Shown in pieces: positions 1 through 8,539 of a stretch of 64,000 nt of DNA. The notes beneath the pieces were generated by a model. It made no database searches. It was not told where the DNA came from and worked only from the letters and a program-made list of their open reading frames with translations. A program made the translations under genes and the position numbers. Each line of letters opens with the position of its first letter. Positions within the stretch are counted from its first letter, which is position 1. Source of the DNA: JAUMBM01 sp964441755 (GTDB lineage Bacteria > Bacteroidota > Bacteroidia > Chitinophagales > Saprospiraceae); assembly GCA_964441755.1 (NCBI GenBank), contig CAYTVG010000008.1, forward strand, positions 124,001 through 188,000, written 5' to 3'.

Positions 1-413
1 CCCGCAATATAGATGCCTTGCATGTTTGATTCGTAGGTATCACTGACGTGCGGCAGGTCAACTCCTCGCTTTTCTGTGCCGATGACCAGAGTGATGGCAT
101 CTACCGGGCAGGCATGGAAGCAGGCACCGTGCCCCACGCAGTTAGATGCATTGATGAGGGTGCCTCCTCCTTTCAGAATGCCCAGAATGTCTTTCTCAGG
201 ACAGGCCTCTACGCAGGCTCCACTTTTGATGCAGGTATTCAGATCAATAAAAGGGTAGAGCGATACAGGCTCATACAGCCCTTCCTCCTTGGCTATCTCG
301 ATTTTTGCAGCCACCTTATTGGAGTCGGTACTCAGCTTGCGCAGGTAGAAAATGACAATGGCCAGGCAGAAAACGGCAGCCAAAGCATAAATGATGATTT
401 CTTCGAGTAACAT
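1..413 (-). CDS. Fe-S/NAD(P)-flavin oxidoreductase, N-terminal part (cut by window edge)
   Basis: An open frame from ATG at 413 runs off the left edge after about 137 residues. Residues 5-24 are a hydrophobic helix, so the protein is probably anchored in the inner membrane. Two ferredoxin-like motifs follow, CIKSGACVEACP and CVGHGACFHACP. Each has Ser or His where the second Cys of CxxCxxCxxxCP is expected. The segment GTEKRGVDLPHV and a GIYIAG motif then match the start of a thioredoxin-reductase-like flavin/NAD(P) domain. I infer an electron-transfer reductase. It lies 145 bp downstream of, and on the same strand as, the cytochrome-like membrane gene at 559-1425, so the two may form one redox unit. 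The substrate cannot be told from the visible part. Confidence 0.7.
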   Translation of the reverse strand, partial: MLLEEIIIYALAAVFCLAIVIFYLRKLSTDSNKVAAKIEIAKEEGLYEPVSLYPFIDLNTCIKSGACVEACPEKDILGILKGGGTLINASNCVGHGACFHACPVDAITLVIGTEKRGVDLPHVSDTYESNMQGIYIA

Positions 414-558
414 TTGTTTAAGTCATATTTGTTCCACTGCAGCTGACCTGCTTGATTGGTCCGTCTGCCAGTGGAATGATAAGTCGCGGTGGATAATAAG
501 TCTGGTGCCCGCCCCTCTCCATTGCGAGGGCCTGCCCAACAGGAATTTTTACAGTGAA

Positions 559-1425
559 TCAGAATATCCAGGTCGCTCCAAAGCTCACCGTCACTACAAT
601 ATGCAATAGCACAATCACGAGCATGATGAGTGCGAAAGGCATATGGACAACGTGCCAGTAGCGGAAAAGCTTTTGCATACTGCGCAGGCGGCTGATACGG
701 TTGCTTAGGGTCAGCTCCTGCTGTACCAGCCGGGTCACATGCTTGATGTCTTTGCCGGCTAGCCCCTGCTGCCGTAAATCTTTGCGTACTCCGGCCAGCA
801 TACTCCTGTCCGACAGATATTTAGTGATCATTTCCTGCAATAGATTGCCCCCTGATGTAGCCGGCCCGTTTACATAGGCAAGCAACTGCTGGAAGTTGGC
901 GGGATCGAGCTGGTAACTTCCTGATAAAAGGCTGCCCAAGTCGGTCTTCATCGACTGTATCTCATGCAGATGCAGCATGCGGCCTTCGATGGTGCGCGGT
1001 ATCTGGATGTAGATGAAGCGACCGATAACGCCACTGGCTACAACAGCCACCATACTCCAAAATGCAATGGATACAATGCCGCCAAACTTGAAGGCAGTAT
1101 GAAATAATACCATAATCGGGCCTAGCGTACACAAAAAAATATGGAATTCAAGCCAGTATTTTAGGCGCCCAAAGCGGGCAAGAAACTTGTAGCGCTTGCG
1201 GGCAATGTAGATACTTACACCAAAGGCAATCAAAAGGGTACCTATGATGCCCAGGCCGTGTCCAAAGAGTCCGCTGGGCTTGAAGTAATCGTGATCAGGG
1301 TGGTAAAATCGCTCTTCCAAGGGTGTTGCGTAGTAGGAAGCGCCTTTATAGGCCAGAAATAGGGTGACTATTAGTACGATGGCGGCCATCGTCGCAATGT
1401 ACACCCGGTGAAGTGCAGAAGACAT
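559..1425 (-). CDS. b-type cytochrome-like integral membrane protein
   Basis: The 288-residue protein has about five predicted membrane helices: roughly residues 8-27, 55-77, 94-112, 117-137 and 262-283. His residues sit in or beside helices at 95 (EFHIF), 109 (LFHTAF), 258, 261 and 275, a spacing that suggests haem b ligation as in cytochrome b561 or ferric-reductase-like proteins. A soluble segment of about 100 residues lies between the fourth and fifth helices. The next gene downstream encodes a membrane-anchored Fe-S/flavin reductase, so I infer that this protein passes electrons to or from it. I do not recognise a named family. Haem binding is inferred only from the His pattern. Confidence 0.6.
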   Translation of the reverse strand: MSSALHRVYIATMAAIVLIVTLFLAYKGASYYATPLEERFYHPDHDYFKPSGLFGHGLGIIGTLLIAFGVSIYIARKRYKFLARFGRLKYWLEFHIFLCTLGPIMVLFHTAFKFGGIVSIAFWSMVAVVASGVIGRFIYIQIPRTIEGRMLHLHEIQSMKTDLGSLLSGSYQLDPANFQQLLAYVNGPATSGGNLLQEMITKYLSDRSMLAGVRKDLRQQGLAGKDIKHVTRLVQQELTLSNRISRLRSMQKLFRYWHVVHMPFALIMLVIVLLHIVVTVSFGATWIF

Positions 1426-1763
1426 ACGCGCTACAGTTTACAATTCTTATATCAAGCGGCAGCAGGCCTGCAATTTGCTACAAATAGATACAGCCATACT
1501 GCTACAGCAAGGCTCAATCGGGCACGGCCTAAGCTAAGTGAGTGTATTGGATTAACAAAAATAGCAGATTCATATAAGACTTTACGTCTCTTAGCCAATC
1601 TATTTTTAAAAAGCTGTACAGCCTCTGTAGGGATTAAAAAAATTTTACCGCATACAGTGGCCAGCAAAACTGCTTATTCAAAAAGCTCGTTGGCGGCCTC
1701 AGCTGCCAACGAGCCTTCTGTACCGGACGCTGGATATTTGTTAAAAACCCATGGGCCGGTATT
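1426..1763. other. 338-bp intergenic region
   Basis: AT-rich spacer between two minus-strand genes. It holds the terminator hairpin at 1685-1714. I see no convincing reading frame and no full TAnnTTTG promoter for the gene ending upstream at 1425. Confidence 0.5.
1685..1714 (-). terminator. Palindromic terminator downstream of the 1764-3728 metallopeptidase gene
   Basis: The stem GCTCGTTGGC pairs perfectly with GCCAACGAGC. On the minus strand it is followed by TTTTT. The core TTGGCGGCCTCAGCTGCCAA belongs to a palindrome family seen elsewhere in the window. Confidence 0.75.
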
Positions 1764-3728
1764 TTATTTGACGATTGACAGCTTCTGCGTCGACAACTGA
1801 TCGCCCTGACGGACGCGCAGCAGATAAATCCCGGCAGGGAGCCTGCTCACATCCATGGCCACCTGCTGCGCTCCTTTACTCAGCGACTGCGTTTTTTCAG
1901 CGACTACCTGCCCGCTGAGGTTTAGCACACTTACATCCACAGGGCCGTCCGCATAGAGATCAACTGTTACCATGACTTCGTCCCGGGCAGGATTGGGCGT
2001 CAGCTCAAAACTGCTGCCGGCCAGCTGTACGGGTAATTCAAAAGAACTTGTCTCGCCATCAGTACTGCCATCAGTGCGGAATCCGGAACTGCTTAGCGTG
2101 ACGCGAAGGGTGTAGCAGCTGGTATTATTGAAAGCACCATTGTACCCGTATACATAGGCGTACCAATTAGAGGCTACTGTGTTGGTGTTAAATATGATAA
2201 ACTCCGGATTGGTAGCGTCATTCTGAGATGTGGCTCTACGCGTTGCATTCTGAAAAAACTGAAGGTCATAGTCGGCAGGCAGATTAAACAAATCAATGCG
2301 TATGTTGCGCTGGGCAGCAGTATTGGCAAACCGATACCAGTCGCGGTCGGTAGCAGTAGATATGCGTGCGTTGATGTCTGCGGCAATTGGTATCAGGGGT
2401 AGTGAGCCACTACGGCTGTTGTTGGGCTCGTAGGTATCAGCACAACTGTTGGAAAGGGTAGTAAATGTAGCCGAGCTGCTGAAATTACTGCTTAAACTGC
2501 TGCTGCAGACAGCCTGTACCTGAAATTCGTACTGTGTACCTGCTGTAAGCCCGGTGGCCGCAACAGAGGTGGAGCTAGTGCTGCCGGTTGTCCAGCTGCT
2601 GCTGCCGGTGGGTCTGAGGCGGATGTTATAGCTGCCGGCCCCACTGCTGGCCTGCCAGCTCAGGTTGGCGCTGTTGGTGGTGAGTTGGCTGCTGCCCAGT
2701 CCGGTCGGCGTATTGCAAATGGCTCCGCCACCCCCATTTGGCGCGGTACAGCCCTGTGAACTGGCCAGACTGCTTCTGCTGCCACTAACTGCCAGAACTG
2801 CCTGCATACGCGTTTTCTGACCGGCAGTAAACATATACATACAACCGTCGTTGGTGTAGTCCATATAGTTCATGGTCATCTCCACAGGCGCACCGCTGCA
2901 GGTACTGTAATGCGGGTAGGCCGGGCAGCCGGTATTGGAAGTGTTGTGGACGGGGGTATCGCTGACGAGATCGTTACCGCAGCTGGCATCACCCCAGATG
3001 TGCCGCAGATTGAGCCAGTGCCCTACTTCGTGGGTGAGGGTACGGCCTTGTCCGAAAACACCACCGCCAGGGTTGGGCTGGGTTGTCGACCCTACACTTG
3101 TATACGTGACCACTACACCATCGGTAGCGGCTGTACCACCGGGAAATTGTGCGTATCCGAGCAGGCTGGCATCGCCGCTGCCAAAAATCACCGTCCAGAC
3201 ATTGAGGTACTGGTTTCTGTCCCAGATAGTAGATGGCTTGAGGCTGCTCTCAATCCGGCTGCGCGTCCAGGAAGTGCGGCCGCCGTTGATTCGGTTGATG
3301 CCATTGGTGGCTGTACCGTCAGGTTTTCTTTGTGCCAGGCAGAATTCAATCTCAGCATCTGCAGCGACACCCTGAAAGAGACTTGGTATCAGGGAAGTAT
3401 CGGCATTGGTGAGCCTGAAATCTTTGTTGAGCTGATCGAGTTGTGCGAGCACTAAGGCTTCTGACAGATTCTCGTTGGCACCTATAGCATCACCGTTGTG
3501 AACTATATGGAACACAACGGGAATCGTCACCACAGTGCGGCCCTGGTGGCCACCCTGCCGGACAAACGCTTCCGTCTGCCGCTCAATTTGCTGCATTCGG
3601 CTGTACAGGCCGGGATCTTGTTCCAACTGGGTTTCCAACAAGTCCATGGTGCCACAGTTGCGGTGCGGCTGTGCAGTACCCAGCGCAAATAACAGAACAG
3701 TAAAGGCAATGGTGAAGAAAATACGCAT
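1764..3728 (-). CDS. Secreted M43 (pappalysin-like) zinc metallopeptidase with Fn3, PPC and T9SS sorting domains
   Basis: The 654-residue protein starts with a signal peptide (about 1-19). The peptidase domain carries HEVGHWLNLRH (zinc ligands H233, H237, H243; catalytic E234) and the downstream Met-turn MNYMDY, as in MEROPS M43B enzymes such as ulilysin. A fibronectin type III domain follows (about residues 340-430), then a bacterial pre-peptidase C-terminal-like domain starting DTYEPNNS. The last ~75 residues are a T9SS type A sorting domain (FELTPNPARDEV ... GIYLLRVRQGDQL). The protein should be exported by Sec and T9SS and anchored on or released from the cell surface. It is monocistronic, with a terminator just downstream. 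Its active-site surroundings differ from those of the three tandem metallopeptidases at 31.9-36.9 kb. Confidence 0.92.
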   Translation of the reverse strand: MRIFFTIAFTVLLFALGTAQPHRNCGTMDLLETQLEQDPGLYSRMQQIERQTEAFVRQGGHQGRTVVTIPVVFHIVHNGDAIGANENLSEALVLAQLDQLNKDFRLTNADTSLIPSLFQGVAADAEIEFCLAQRKPDGTATNGINRINGGRTSWTRSRIESSLKPSTIWDRNQYLNVWTVIFGSGDASLLGYAQFPGGTAATDGVVVTYTSVGSTTQPNPGGGVFGQGRTLTHEVGHWLNLRHIWGDASCGNDLVSDTPVHNTSNTGCPAYPHYSTCSGAPVEMTMNYMDYTNDGCMYMFTAGQKTRMQAVLAVSGSRSSLASSQGCTAPNGGGGAICNTPTGLGSSQLTTNSANLSWQASSGAGSYNIRLRPTGSSSWTTGSTSSTSVAATGLTAGTQYEFQVQAVCSSSLSSNFSSSATFTTLSNSCADTYEPNNSRSGSLPLIPIAADINARISTATDRDWYRFANTAAQRNIRIDLFNLPADYDLQFFQNATRRATSQNDATNPEFIIFNTNTVASNWYAYVYGYNGAFNNTSCYTLRVTLSSSGFRTDGSTDGETSSFELPVQLAGSSFELTPNPARDEVMVTVDLYADGPVDVSVLNLSGQVVAEKTQSLSKGAQQVAMDVSRLPAGIYLLRVRQGDQLSTQKLSIVK

Positions 3729-4055
3729 ATGACAATTGATTATGTGATTTCACGAGTTATATGGATGCAGGCAAATGCCGGCCGTATTGGGGGAGCAATG
3801 AAAAGCAAAGTCAGGGTTGTACAGGCGACTTTGCATCTGCCGGCAGGGCACTGCGATGTATTTTTAACCAAACTTTAATACCTCTATCAAACGAATAAAA
3901 CAATATTTAGTATGTCAAGTGAATGGAAAAATATGTGTAAAAAATAAATTCTGCAATTGAGGATTGACATATTTTTTAATTTTGTCTAATGGGTATATCT
4001 GTTGAGATATGTATGTCGCAAAGCCTTGCGTCTTTAAATAAAATCAGTACACATC
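3729..4055. other. 327-bp divergent intergenic region
   Basis: AT-rich spacer between divergent genes. A TAATTTTG match to the Bacteroidota -7 box lies at 3977-3984 on the plus strand, 71 bp before the aminotransferase ATG, with a weak TTG 17 bp upstream. I see no ORF. Confidence 0.4.
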
Positions 4056-5321
4056 ATGCACAAGCGAACATTCATGAAAAATATGGTTCTTCTGAGCGCG
4101 GGCTTGCCTGCCTTCTTGCGCGATCTCGGGCGCTGGGTAAACGATATTGAATCACTATCGCCTGAGCAGGCAGCACAAGACGAAGAATTCTGGATGCGTG
4201 TGCGCAGCGGCTATCGCCTGAAACCTGATTACATCAATCTCGAAAACGGCTACTATTGCTTCATTCCACAGGAAATTCTGGAAAACTACATTCATCATAT
4301 TCGGGAAATCAATTACCAAGGGTCGTATTACATGCGTACAGTGCAGTGGGACAATAAGCAGGCCGTGGCTGCGCGCCTGGCAGCGCTTGTCGACTGTAAG
4401 CCTACTGAGCTCGTCATCACGCGCAACACTACTGAGTCGCTGGATACTATTATCGGCGGGTTTCCCTGGCAGGCAGGTGATGAGGCTCTGATGGCAGAAC
4501 AGGACTATTTTTCTATGTTGGAGATGTTTGAACAACAGGCAGTGCAGCACGGGATTGTCAACAGGCAGGTTTCTTTGCCATTACATCCCCGCTCGGATGA
4601 TGAAATCGTAGATTTGTATGCACGGGCCATCAACCCGCGTACCCGCCTTTTGATGGTGTGCCACATGGTTAATATTACGGGGCAGGTGTTGCCAATACGT
4701 AAAATTTGTGATATGGCGCACAGCAAGGGCGTGGAGGTACTGGTCGATGGCGCACACGCTGTAGCGCATCTGTGTTTTTCCATCAATGACCTCAACTGTG
4801 ATTATTATGGTGCTAGTTTGCACAAATGGCTGAGTGCCCCCTTGGGAGCCGGGCTTCTGTATGTAAAAGAGGATAAAATCGCCCAAATACGTCCCCTCAT
4901 GGCCGGGGCCATCAAGGAGGCCGGGGACATTCGTCGCCTCAACCACACGGGCACATTGTCAGTTGCCTCAGATCTGGCAATTGGTAATGCCATTGACTAC
5001 TATCAGCTGCTGGGCCCTGAGCGAAAAGAGGCGCGCCTGCGCTTTTTACAGCACTACTGGACCTCGCGTGTACGGGAGATGCCCGGTGTACTACTCAATA
5101 CACCGGCAGCGCCGGAGCGTGCCTGTGGCATCGCCAACGTGGGCATCGCCGGCATGTCGCCGACAGCGCTGGCAGAGGTGCTCATGAAAAAATATCGCAT
5201 CTGGACGGTTGCTATCGACGGGGCAGGGGTGCAGGGCTGCCGCATAACACCCAATGTATACACGTCGCTGGCAGAACTGGATGTGCTGGTCAGGGCAATC
5301 ACAGAACTCAGCGCATCGTGA
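4056..5321 (+). CDS. Class V aminotransferase / cysteine desulfurase-like PLP enzyme
   Basis: The 421-residue protein matches the fold-type I PLP family of class V aminotransferases (isopenicillin N epimerase/selenocysteine lyase-like). Visible motifs are TRNTTESLDTII (phosphate-binding region), VLVDGAHAVAH (PLP-ring Asp and His) and SLHKWLSAPLGAG, whose Lys would form the Schiff base. The N-terminus, HKRTFMK followed by NMVLLSAGLPAFL, looks like a twin-arginine-type leader with KR in place of RR, so export is possible. The substrate cannot be assigned. The gene stands alone and converges on the isomerase-like gene, with a palindrome between them. Confidence 0.85.
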   Translation: MHKRTFMKNMVLLSAGLPAFLRDLGRWVNDIESLSPEQAAQDEEFWMRVRSGYRLKPDYINLENGYYCFIPQEILENYIHHIREINYQGSYYMRTVQWDNKQAVAARLAALVDCKPTELVITRNTTESLDTIIGGFPWQAGDEALMAEQDYFSMLEMFEQQAVQHGIVNRQVSLPLHPRSDDEIVDLYARAINPRTRLLMVCHMVNITGQVLPIRKICDMAHSKGVEVLVDGAHAVAHLCFSINDLNCDYYGASLHKWLSAPLGAGLLYVKEDKIAQIRPLMAGAIKEAGDIRRLNHTGTLSVASDLAIGNAIDYYQLLGPERKEARLRFLQHYWTSRVREMPGVLLNTPAAPERACGIANVGIAGMSPTALAEVLMKKYRIWTVAIDGAGVQGCRITPNVYTSLAELDVLVRAITELSAS

Positions 5322-5338
5322 GGGCAACGGCCATTAAA

Positions 5339-5371
5339 CGGTTTTTGCGGCCCCCCGGGCCGCAAAAACCG
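5339..5371. terminator. Palindrome between convergent genes
   Basis: A 15-bp perfect stem (CGGTTTTTGCGGCCC, loop CCC) separates the convergent stops at 5321 and 5382. The T-tract lies 5' of the GC core and the A-tract 3' of it, the reverse of a classical intrinsic terminator. It belongs to the palindrome family described under findings. Confidence 0.55.
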
Positions 5372-5381
5372 CTCAACCCAT

Positions 5382-6437
5382 TCAGGATAAGCCCAGCAAC
5401 CTGCGGTTGGCGTCGCTGTCGCTTCCTCCACCTGCAAAATCGTCAAATATCTTGGTCGTTACGTCAATGATGTGGTTTTTTATAAAAACCGCCCCCTCGC
5501 GCGCGCCCTGCTCAGGGCTCTTGAGGCAGCATTCCCACTCCATGACGGCCCAGCCGTCATAATCGTATTGGGCCAGCTTGCTGAAGATTGCCTTAAAGTT
5601 TACCTGCCCGTCGCCCAGCGAGCGGAAGCGGCCGGCTCGCTCGAGCCATGACTGGTAACCCCCATAGACACCACTGCGACCGTTGGGGTTGAACTCGGCA
5701 TCTTTGACGTGAAACATCTTGATGTATTCGTGGTAAATATCAATATGTTCAAGATAATCAAGTTGTTGTAGTATGAAATGACTGGGGTCGAACAGCATAT
5801 TAATGCGCGGATGGTCGCTGCAGGCATCCAAAAAGCGCTCAAAGGTGACTCCGTCGTGCAAATCTTCACCGGGGTGTATTTCGAAGCATAAGTCAACGCC
5901 TTCTTCATCGAATGCATCAAGCAGGGGCATCCAGCGGTTGGCCAGCTCTTCGAAGCCCGTCTCTACCAGGCCTGCAGGACGCTGCGGCCATGGGTACATG
6001 TAGGGCCACAGCAGTGATCCTGAAAAAGTAACGTGGCGGTCCAGTCCCAGATTGCGGCTGGCTTTGGCTGCCAGCTGCAGCTGTCGCCTCGCCCACTCGG
6101 TGCGCTCGGCAGGGCGGCCGTGCACTTCTTTGGGGGCAAAACCGTCAAACAGGCTGTCGTAGGCCGGATGCACAGCTACCAGCTGGCCCTGCAGGTGGGT
6201 CGACAGTTCCGAAATTTCCATGCCGTACTGAGCCATGCGACCCTTGAGTTCGTCGCAATAATCGCGGCTTTCGGCCGCCAGCTCAAGGTTGATGAGCCGG
6301 CTTTCCCAGGTAGGAATTTGGGCTCCTACGAAACCCAGACCGGAAGCCCAGCTGCAGATACCTTCCAGCGAGTTGAAAGGGGCTTCGTCACCCATAAATT
6401 GTGCCAAAAAAATGGCGGGTCCTTTGATCGTTTGCAT
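5382..6437 (-). CDS. Sugar phosphate isomerase/epimerase family protein (xylose isomerase-like TIM barrel)
   Basis: A protein of about 351 residues starting MQTIKGPAIFLAQF. An in-frame ATG seven codons earlier, at 6458, is less likely by comparison with the expected family N-terminus. Acidic and His residues that would bind a divalent metal are visible in FEIHPGEDLHDG, MLFDPSHFILQ, MFHVKDAEF and VMEWECC, the order expected for AP-endonuclease-2/xylose isomerase-like barrels. Such proteins act on sugars, inositols or sugar phosphates in the cytoplasm. No neighbouring sugar dehydrogenase or transporter indicates the substrate. Confidence 0.85.
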   Translation of the reverse strand: MQTIKGPAIFLAQFMGDEAPFNSLEGICSWASGLGFVGAQIPTWESRLINLELAAESRDYCDELKGRMAQYGMEISELSTHLQGQLVAVHPAYDSLFDGFAPKEVHGRPAERTEWARRQLQLAAKASRNLGLDRHVTFSGSLLWPYMYPWPQRPAGLVETGFEELANRWMPLLDAFDEEGVDLCFEIHPGEDLHDGVTFERFLDACSDHPRINMLFDPSHFILQQLDYLEHIDIYHEYIKMFHVKDAEFNPNGRSGVYGGYQSWLERAGRFRSLGDGQVNFKAIFSKLAQYDYDGWAVMEWECCLKSPEQGAREGAVFIKNHIIDVTTKIFDDFAGGGSDSDANRRLLGLS

Positions 6438-6755
6438 AGCTATTGACTTATTTTTCAATGCATTGATTTGGCAATTAGCAGTAGGCTCATAACCATTGTT
6501 AGCGGAATATTCTATCGAAGAGCATTCAACAGGCAGACAGTAAACTGTACAAATATCCCAAAATAAGGCTCAATATACTGTTTTCGTGTATTGCCGGATA
6601 AAAAAGCTTGCTTTTGTTGCCCAAAAAAAAGTGGGTCTCGGACAGGGCTCAGGGCATGCATCAACGAGCCAAATTTTCTTTTGTCGAGGGGTATTTCTTT
6701 TTATTTGCGGGCACTTTGGCCCAAAATTAAGCCCTACCTTTGCATAAAAAACCAA
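6438..6755. other. Divergent intergenic region upstream of ppa
   Basis: About 300 bp without a supported gene. It contains the ppa promoter box at 6735-6742 and a small AAAAGC/GCTTTT hairpin near 6602-6616. An open frame on the minus strand antisense to ppa (6570-7499) is a shadow. Confidence 0.5.
6735..6742 (+). promoter_or_regulatory. Bacteroidota -7 promoter box for ppa
   Basis: TACCTTTG fits TAnnTTTG exactly and lies 13 bp before the chosen ATG. A TTTG lies 16 bp upstream, slightly closer than the usual ~19 bp. It supports the start at 6756 and rules out the longer upstream frame. Confidence 0.6.
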
Positions 6756-7481
6756 ATGAGTCAGGAATCCTTCTCTAAACTTTGGAAAATGATCGGCCTT
6801 CGCTATACATCTCACCCGTGGCACGGGATAGATATTGGCCAGCATGCACCGGAGGTCGTGACCTCCTTTATCGAAGTTATTCCTTCCGATACAGTAAAAT
6901 ATGAGGTCGATAAACGTTCGGGTTATCTGAAGATTGACCGGCCGCAGAAATTCTCCAACATCGTGCCTGCGCTCTACGGATTTATCCCCCAAACCTATTG
7001 CAAGGAAAGTGTTGCCGCTTATTGTATGGAAAAAAGTGGCAGGGCTGATATCGTTGGGGATGATGATCCGCTGGATATCTGTGTACTCACGGAGCGGGAA
7101 GTGACGCATGGCAATATTATCATGTCCGCCGTGCCTATTGGTGGTTTTCGAATGATTGATGGCGGTGAGGCTGATGATAAAATTATTGCAGTTATGCAAA
7201 AAGATGAGGTCTATGGTCAGTGGAATGATATCAATCAGCTGCCGGTCAGTGTTATCAATCGCCTTAGGCACTACTTCCTTACCTATAAGAGTATTCCCGG
7301 GGAAGAAATAAAATGTGAGATCACTCATGTATATGGCCGCGAGGAGGCGCTGGAGGTCATTCGGCGAAGTATAGATGATTATCAGCGGCATTTCGGAGAT
7401 CTTGAGGAGGCGCTGTCCCTGACCCTGTTTGATGCATTCAGCTTCAGTCGCCGACAGCAGGATATCCTGCGGAAGCTTTAA
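6756..7481 (+). CDS. ppa: Inorganic pyrophosphatase (family I)
   Basis: A 241-residue cytoplasmic Mg2+-dependent enzyme that hydrolyses pyrophosphate to phosphate and so drives biosynthetic reactions. The family I active-site signature is visible as GDDDPLDICVL (D-x-D-P-x-D metal-binding core), with the upstream KIDRPQKFSNIVPALYGFIP segment typical of the family. ATG 6756 (MSQESFSK) was chosen because a TACCTTTG -7 box ends 13 bp upstream. The frame remains open to 6591, but those 55 codons look non-coding. The length is slightly more than bacterial hexameric PPases (~175) and resembles Bacteroidota homologues. pnuC follows 23 bp downstream. Confidence 0.95.
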   Translation: MSQESFSKLWKMIGLRYTSHPWHGIDIGQHAPEVVTSFIEVIPSDTVKYEVDKRSGYLKIDRPQKFSNIVPALYGFIPQTYCKESVAAYCMEKSGRADIVGDDDPLDICVLTEREVTHGNIIMSAVPIGGFRMIDGGEADDKIIAVMQKDEVYGQWNDINQLPVSVINRLRHYFLTYKSIPGEEIKCEITHVYGREEALEVIRRSIDDYQRHFGDLEEALSLTLFDAFSFSRRQQDILRKL

Positions 7482-7504
7482 TATCAACCTATGCGTCAAC
7501 AGCT

Positions 7505-8149
7505 ATGTCAATGATAGAGCGGCTATGGGTGCAGTTGGGAAAAGATATGGCAGGGCAGGGGGGGCTTGATTGGTTGGTGACGCTTACTGCCCTGATGTAC
7601 ATCGTTCTGTCTGTCAATAATAAGCCACAGGCATGGTACTGGAGTATAGTTAGCAGCAGTCTGTGGGCCTGGCTCTCGTATGCAGTTTATCAACTGTATC
7701 TGGATGCTTTTCTTCAGTTGTTCTATGTGCTGATCGCGCTGTGGGGCTTGTATCTTTGGAAATATAAACCTTCTCTGGGCGGGCGGCAGGGACTGACGAT
7801 TTCGACCCTGCAACTGTGGCAGCATTTTGCCTTGATTACCTTTGCCTGCTCACTCTCAGCTGCTTTAGCCTGGTTCTTTGGGCAGCACACGAAGGCTGCG
7901 CTGCCATGGCTTGATGCACCTGTAACCGTCTTCTCCATGCTGGCTACCTTGCTGTTGGCACAGCGTAAGCTGGAGCACTGGCTTTACTGGATTGTTATTG
8001 ATCTGCTGGGAGCGGTTATGTTTGCAGCCAGAGGCGCCAGCCTGCTTGCATTGGTTATGGTCGTCTACGCAGTGCTGGCTGTATGGGGGTGGCGCAAATG
8101 GGTGGTCTTGTATCAGGCGCAAAAGAAGGGTGCAGTTCAGGAGGGATGA
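7505..8149 (+). CDS. pnuC: Nicotinamide riboside transporter PnuC
   Basis: The 214-residue polytopic membrane protein has about seven predicted helices and the PnuC pattern: NKPQAWYWSIVSS early, the LYLDAFLQLFYVLIALWGLY helix, and a late IDLLGAVMFAARG segment with several Trp residues near the pore. PnuC proteins take up nicotinamide riboside for NAD synthesis by facilitated diffusion. The gene starts 23 bp after ppa on the same strand and may share its promoter; PPi release in NAD synthesis gives a loose functional link, which is inference. ATG 7511 is an alternative start. Confidence 0.9.
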   Translation: MSMIERLWVQLGKDMAGQGGLDWLVTLTALMYIVLSVNNKPQAWYWSIVSSSLWAWLSYAVYQLYLDAFLQLFYVLIALWGLYLWKYKPSLGGRQGLTISTLQLWQHFALITFACSLSAALAWFFGQHTKAALPWLDAPVTVFSMLATLLLAQRKLEHWLYWIVIDLLGAVMFAARGASLLALVMVVYAVLAVWGWRKWVVLYQAQKKGAVQEG

Positions 8150-8539
8150 GCAAGGGTTTACGGGTTTATGCCCACAGGGGGGGCTTCATTGTTTTTTATT
8201 TAGAAAAAATCTAAATAGAGGTTGGGTCACTGTAATATTTTGATAATTTTTTACGATTAGGTTATTTGATTTAATACCTTTGCGCTGCTTATTTTTCATG
8301 GTAAGTTCTTTTTAGGTTTTTGGCTTTCAGGGTTACACACATACGATGAGCTGATGCTACAATGGCATTTATAAACGGGTTTAGCTACTAAAATATGTTG
8401 TTGATTCACAGAAGCATTCTACTCGCTTCCTCATTTCAACCACAGAATTATGCTCCCGCGGAGAACCCATAGCTGCACTTGATTGTCGTATTGTTAAGCT
8501 TGTATAGCTTGAAACCGGATAACAAAGTGCAGTATTATA
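8150..8539. other. 390-bp region containing the nqr promoter and long leader
   Basis: No supported gene. A weak GCCC/GGGC hairpin followed by a T-rich run lies at 8170-8200 after pnuC. The TACCTTTG box at 8275-8282 implies a leader of about 250 nt before nqrA. I could not recognise a riboswitch in it. Confidence 0.45.
8275..8282 (+). promoter_or_regulatory. -7 box of the likely nqr operon promoter
   Basis: TACCTTTG matches TAnnTTTG exactly in the AT-rich stretch upstream of nqrA. No clear TTTG is found 19-21 bp upstream. The transcript would have a leader of about 250 nt. Confidence 0.45.

Noticed and set aside
1452..1667. 71-codon minus-strand frame in the 1426-1763 spacer
   Set aside because: AT-rich, no promoter, no hydrophobic or conserved segment beyond chance, crosses no signal.
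6570..7499. 309-codon frame antisense to ppa
   Set aside because: It lies entirely on the opposite strand of a clear pyrophosphatase gene and shows no domain.
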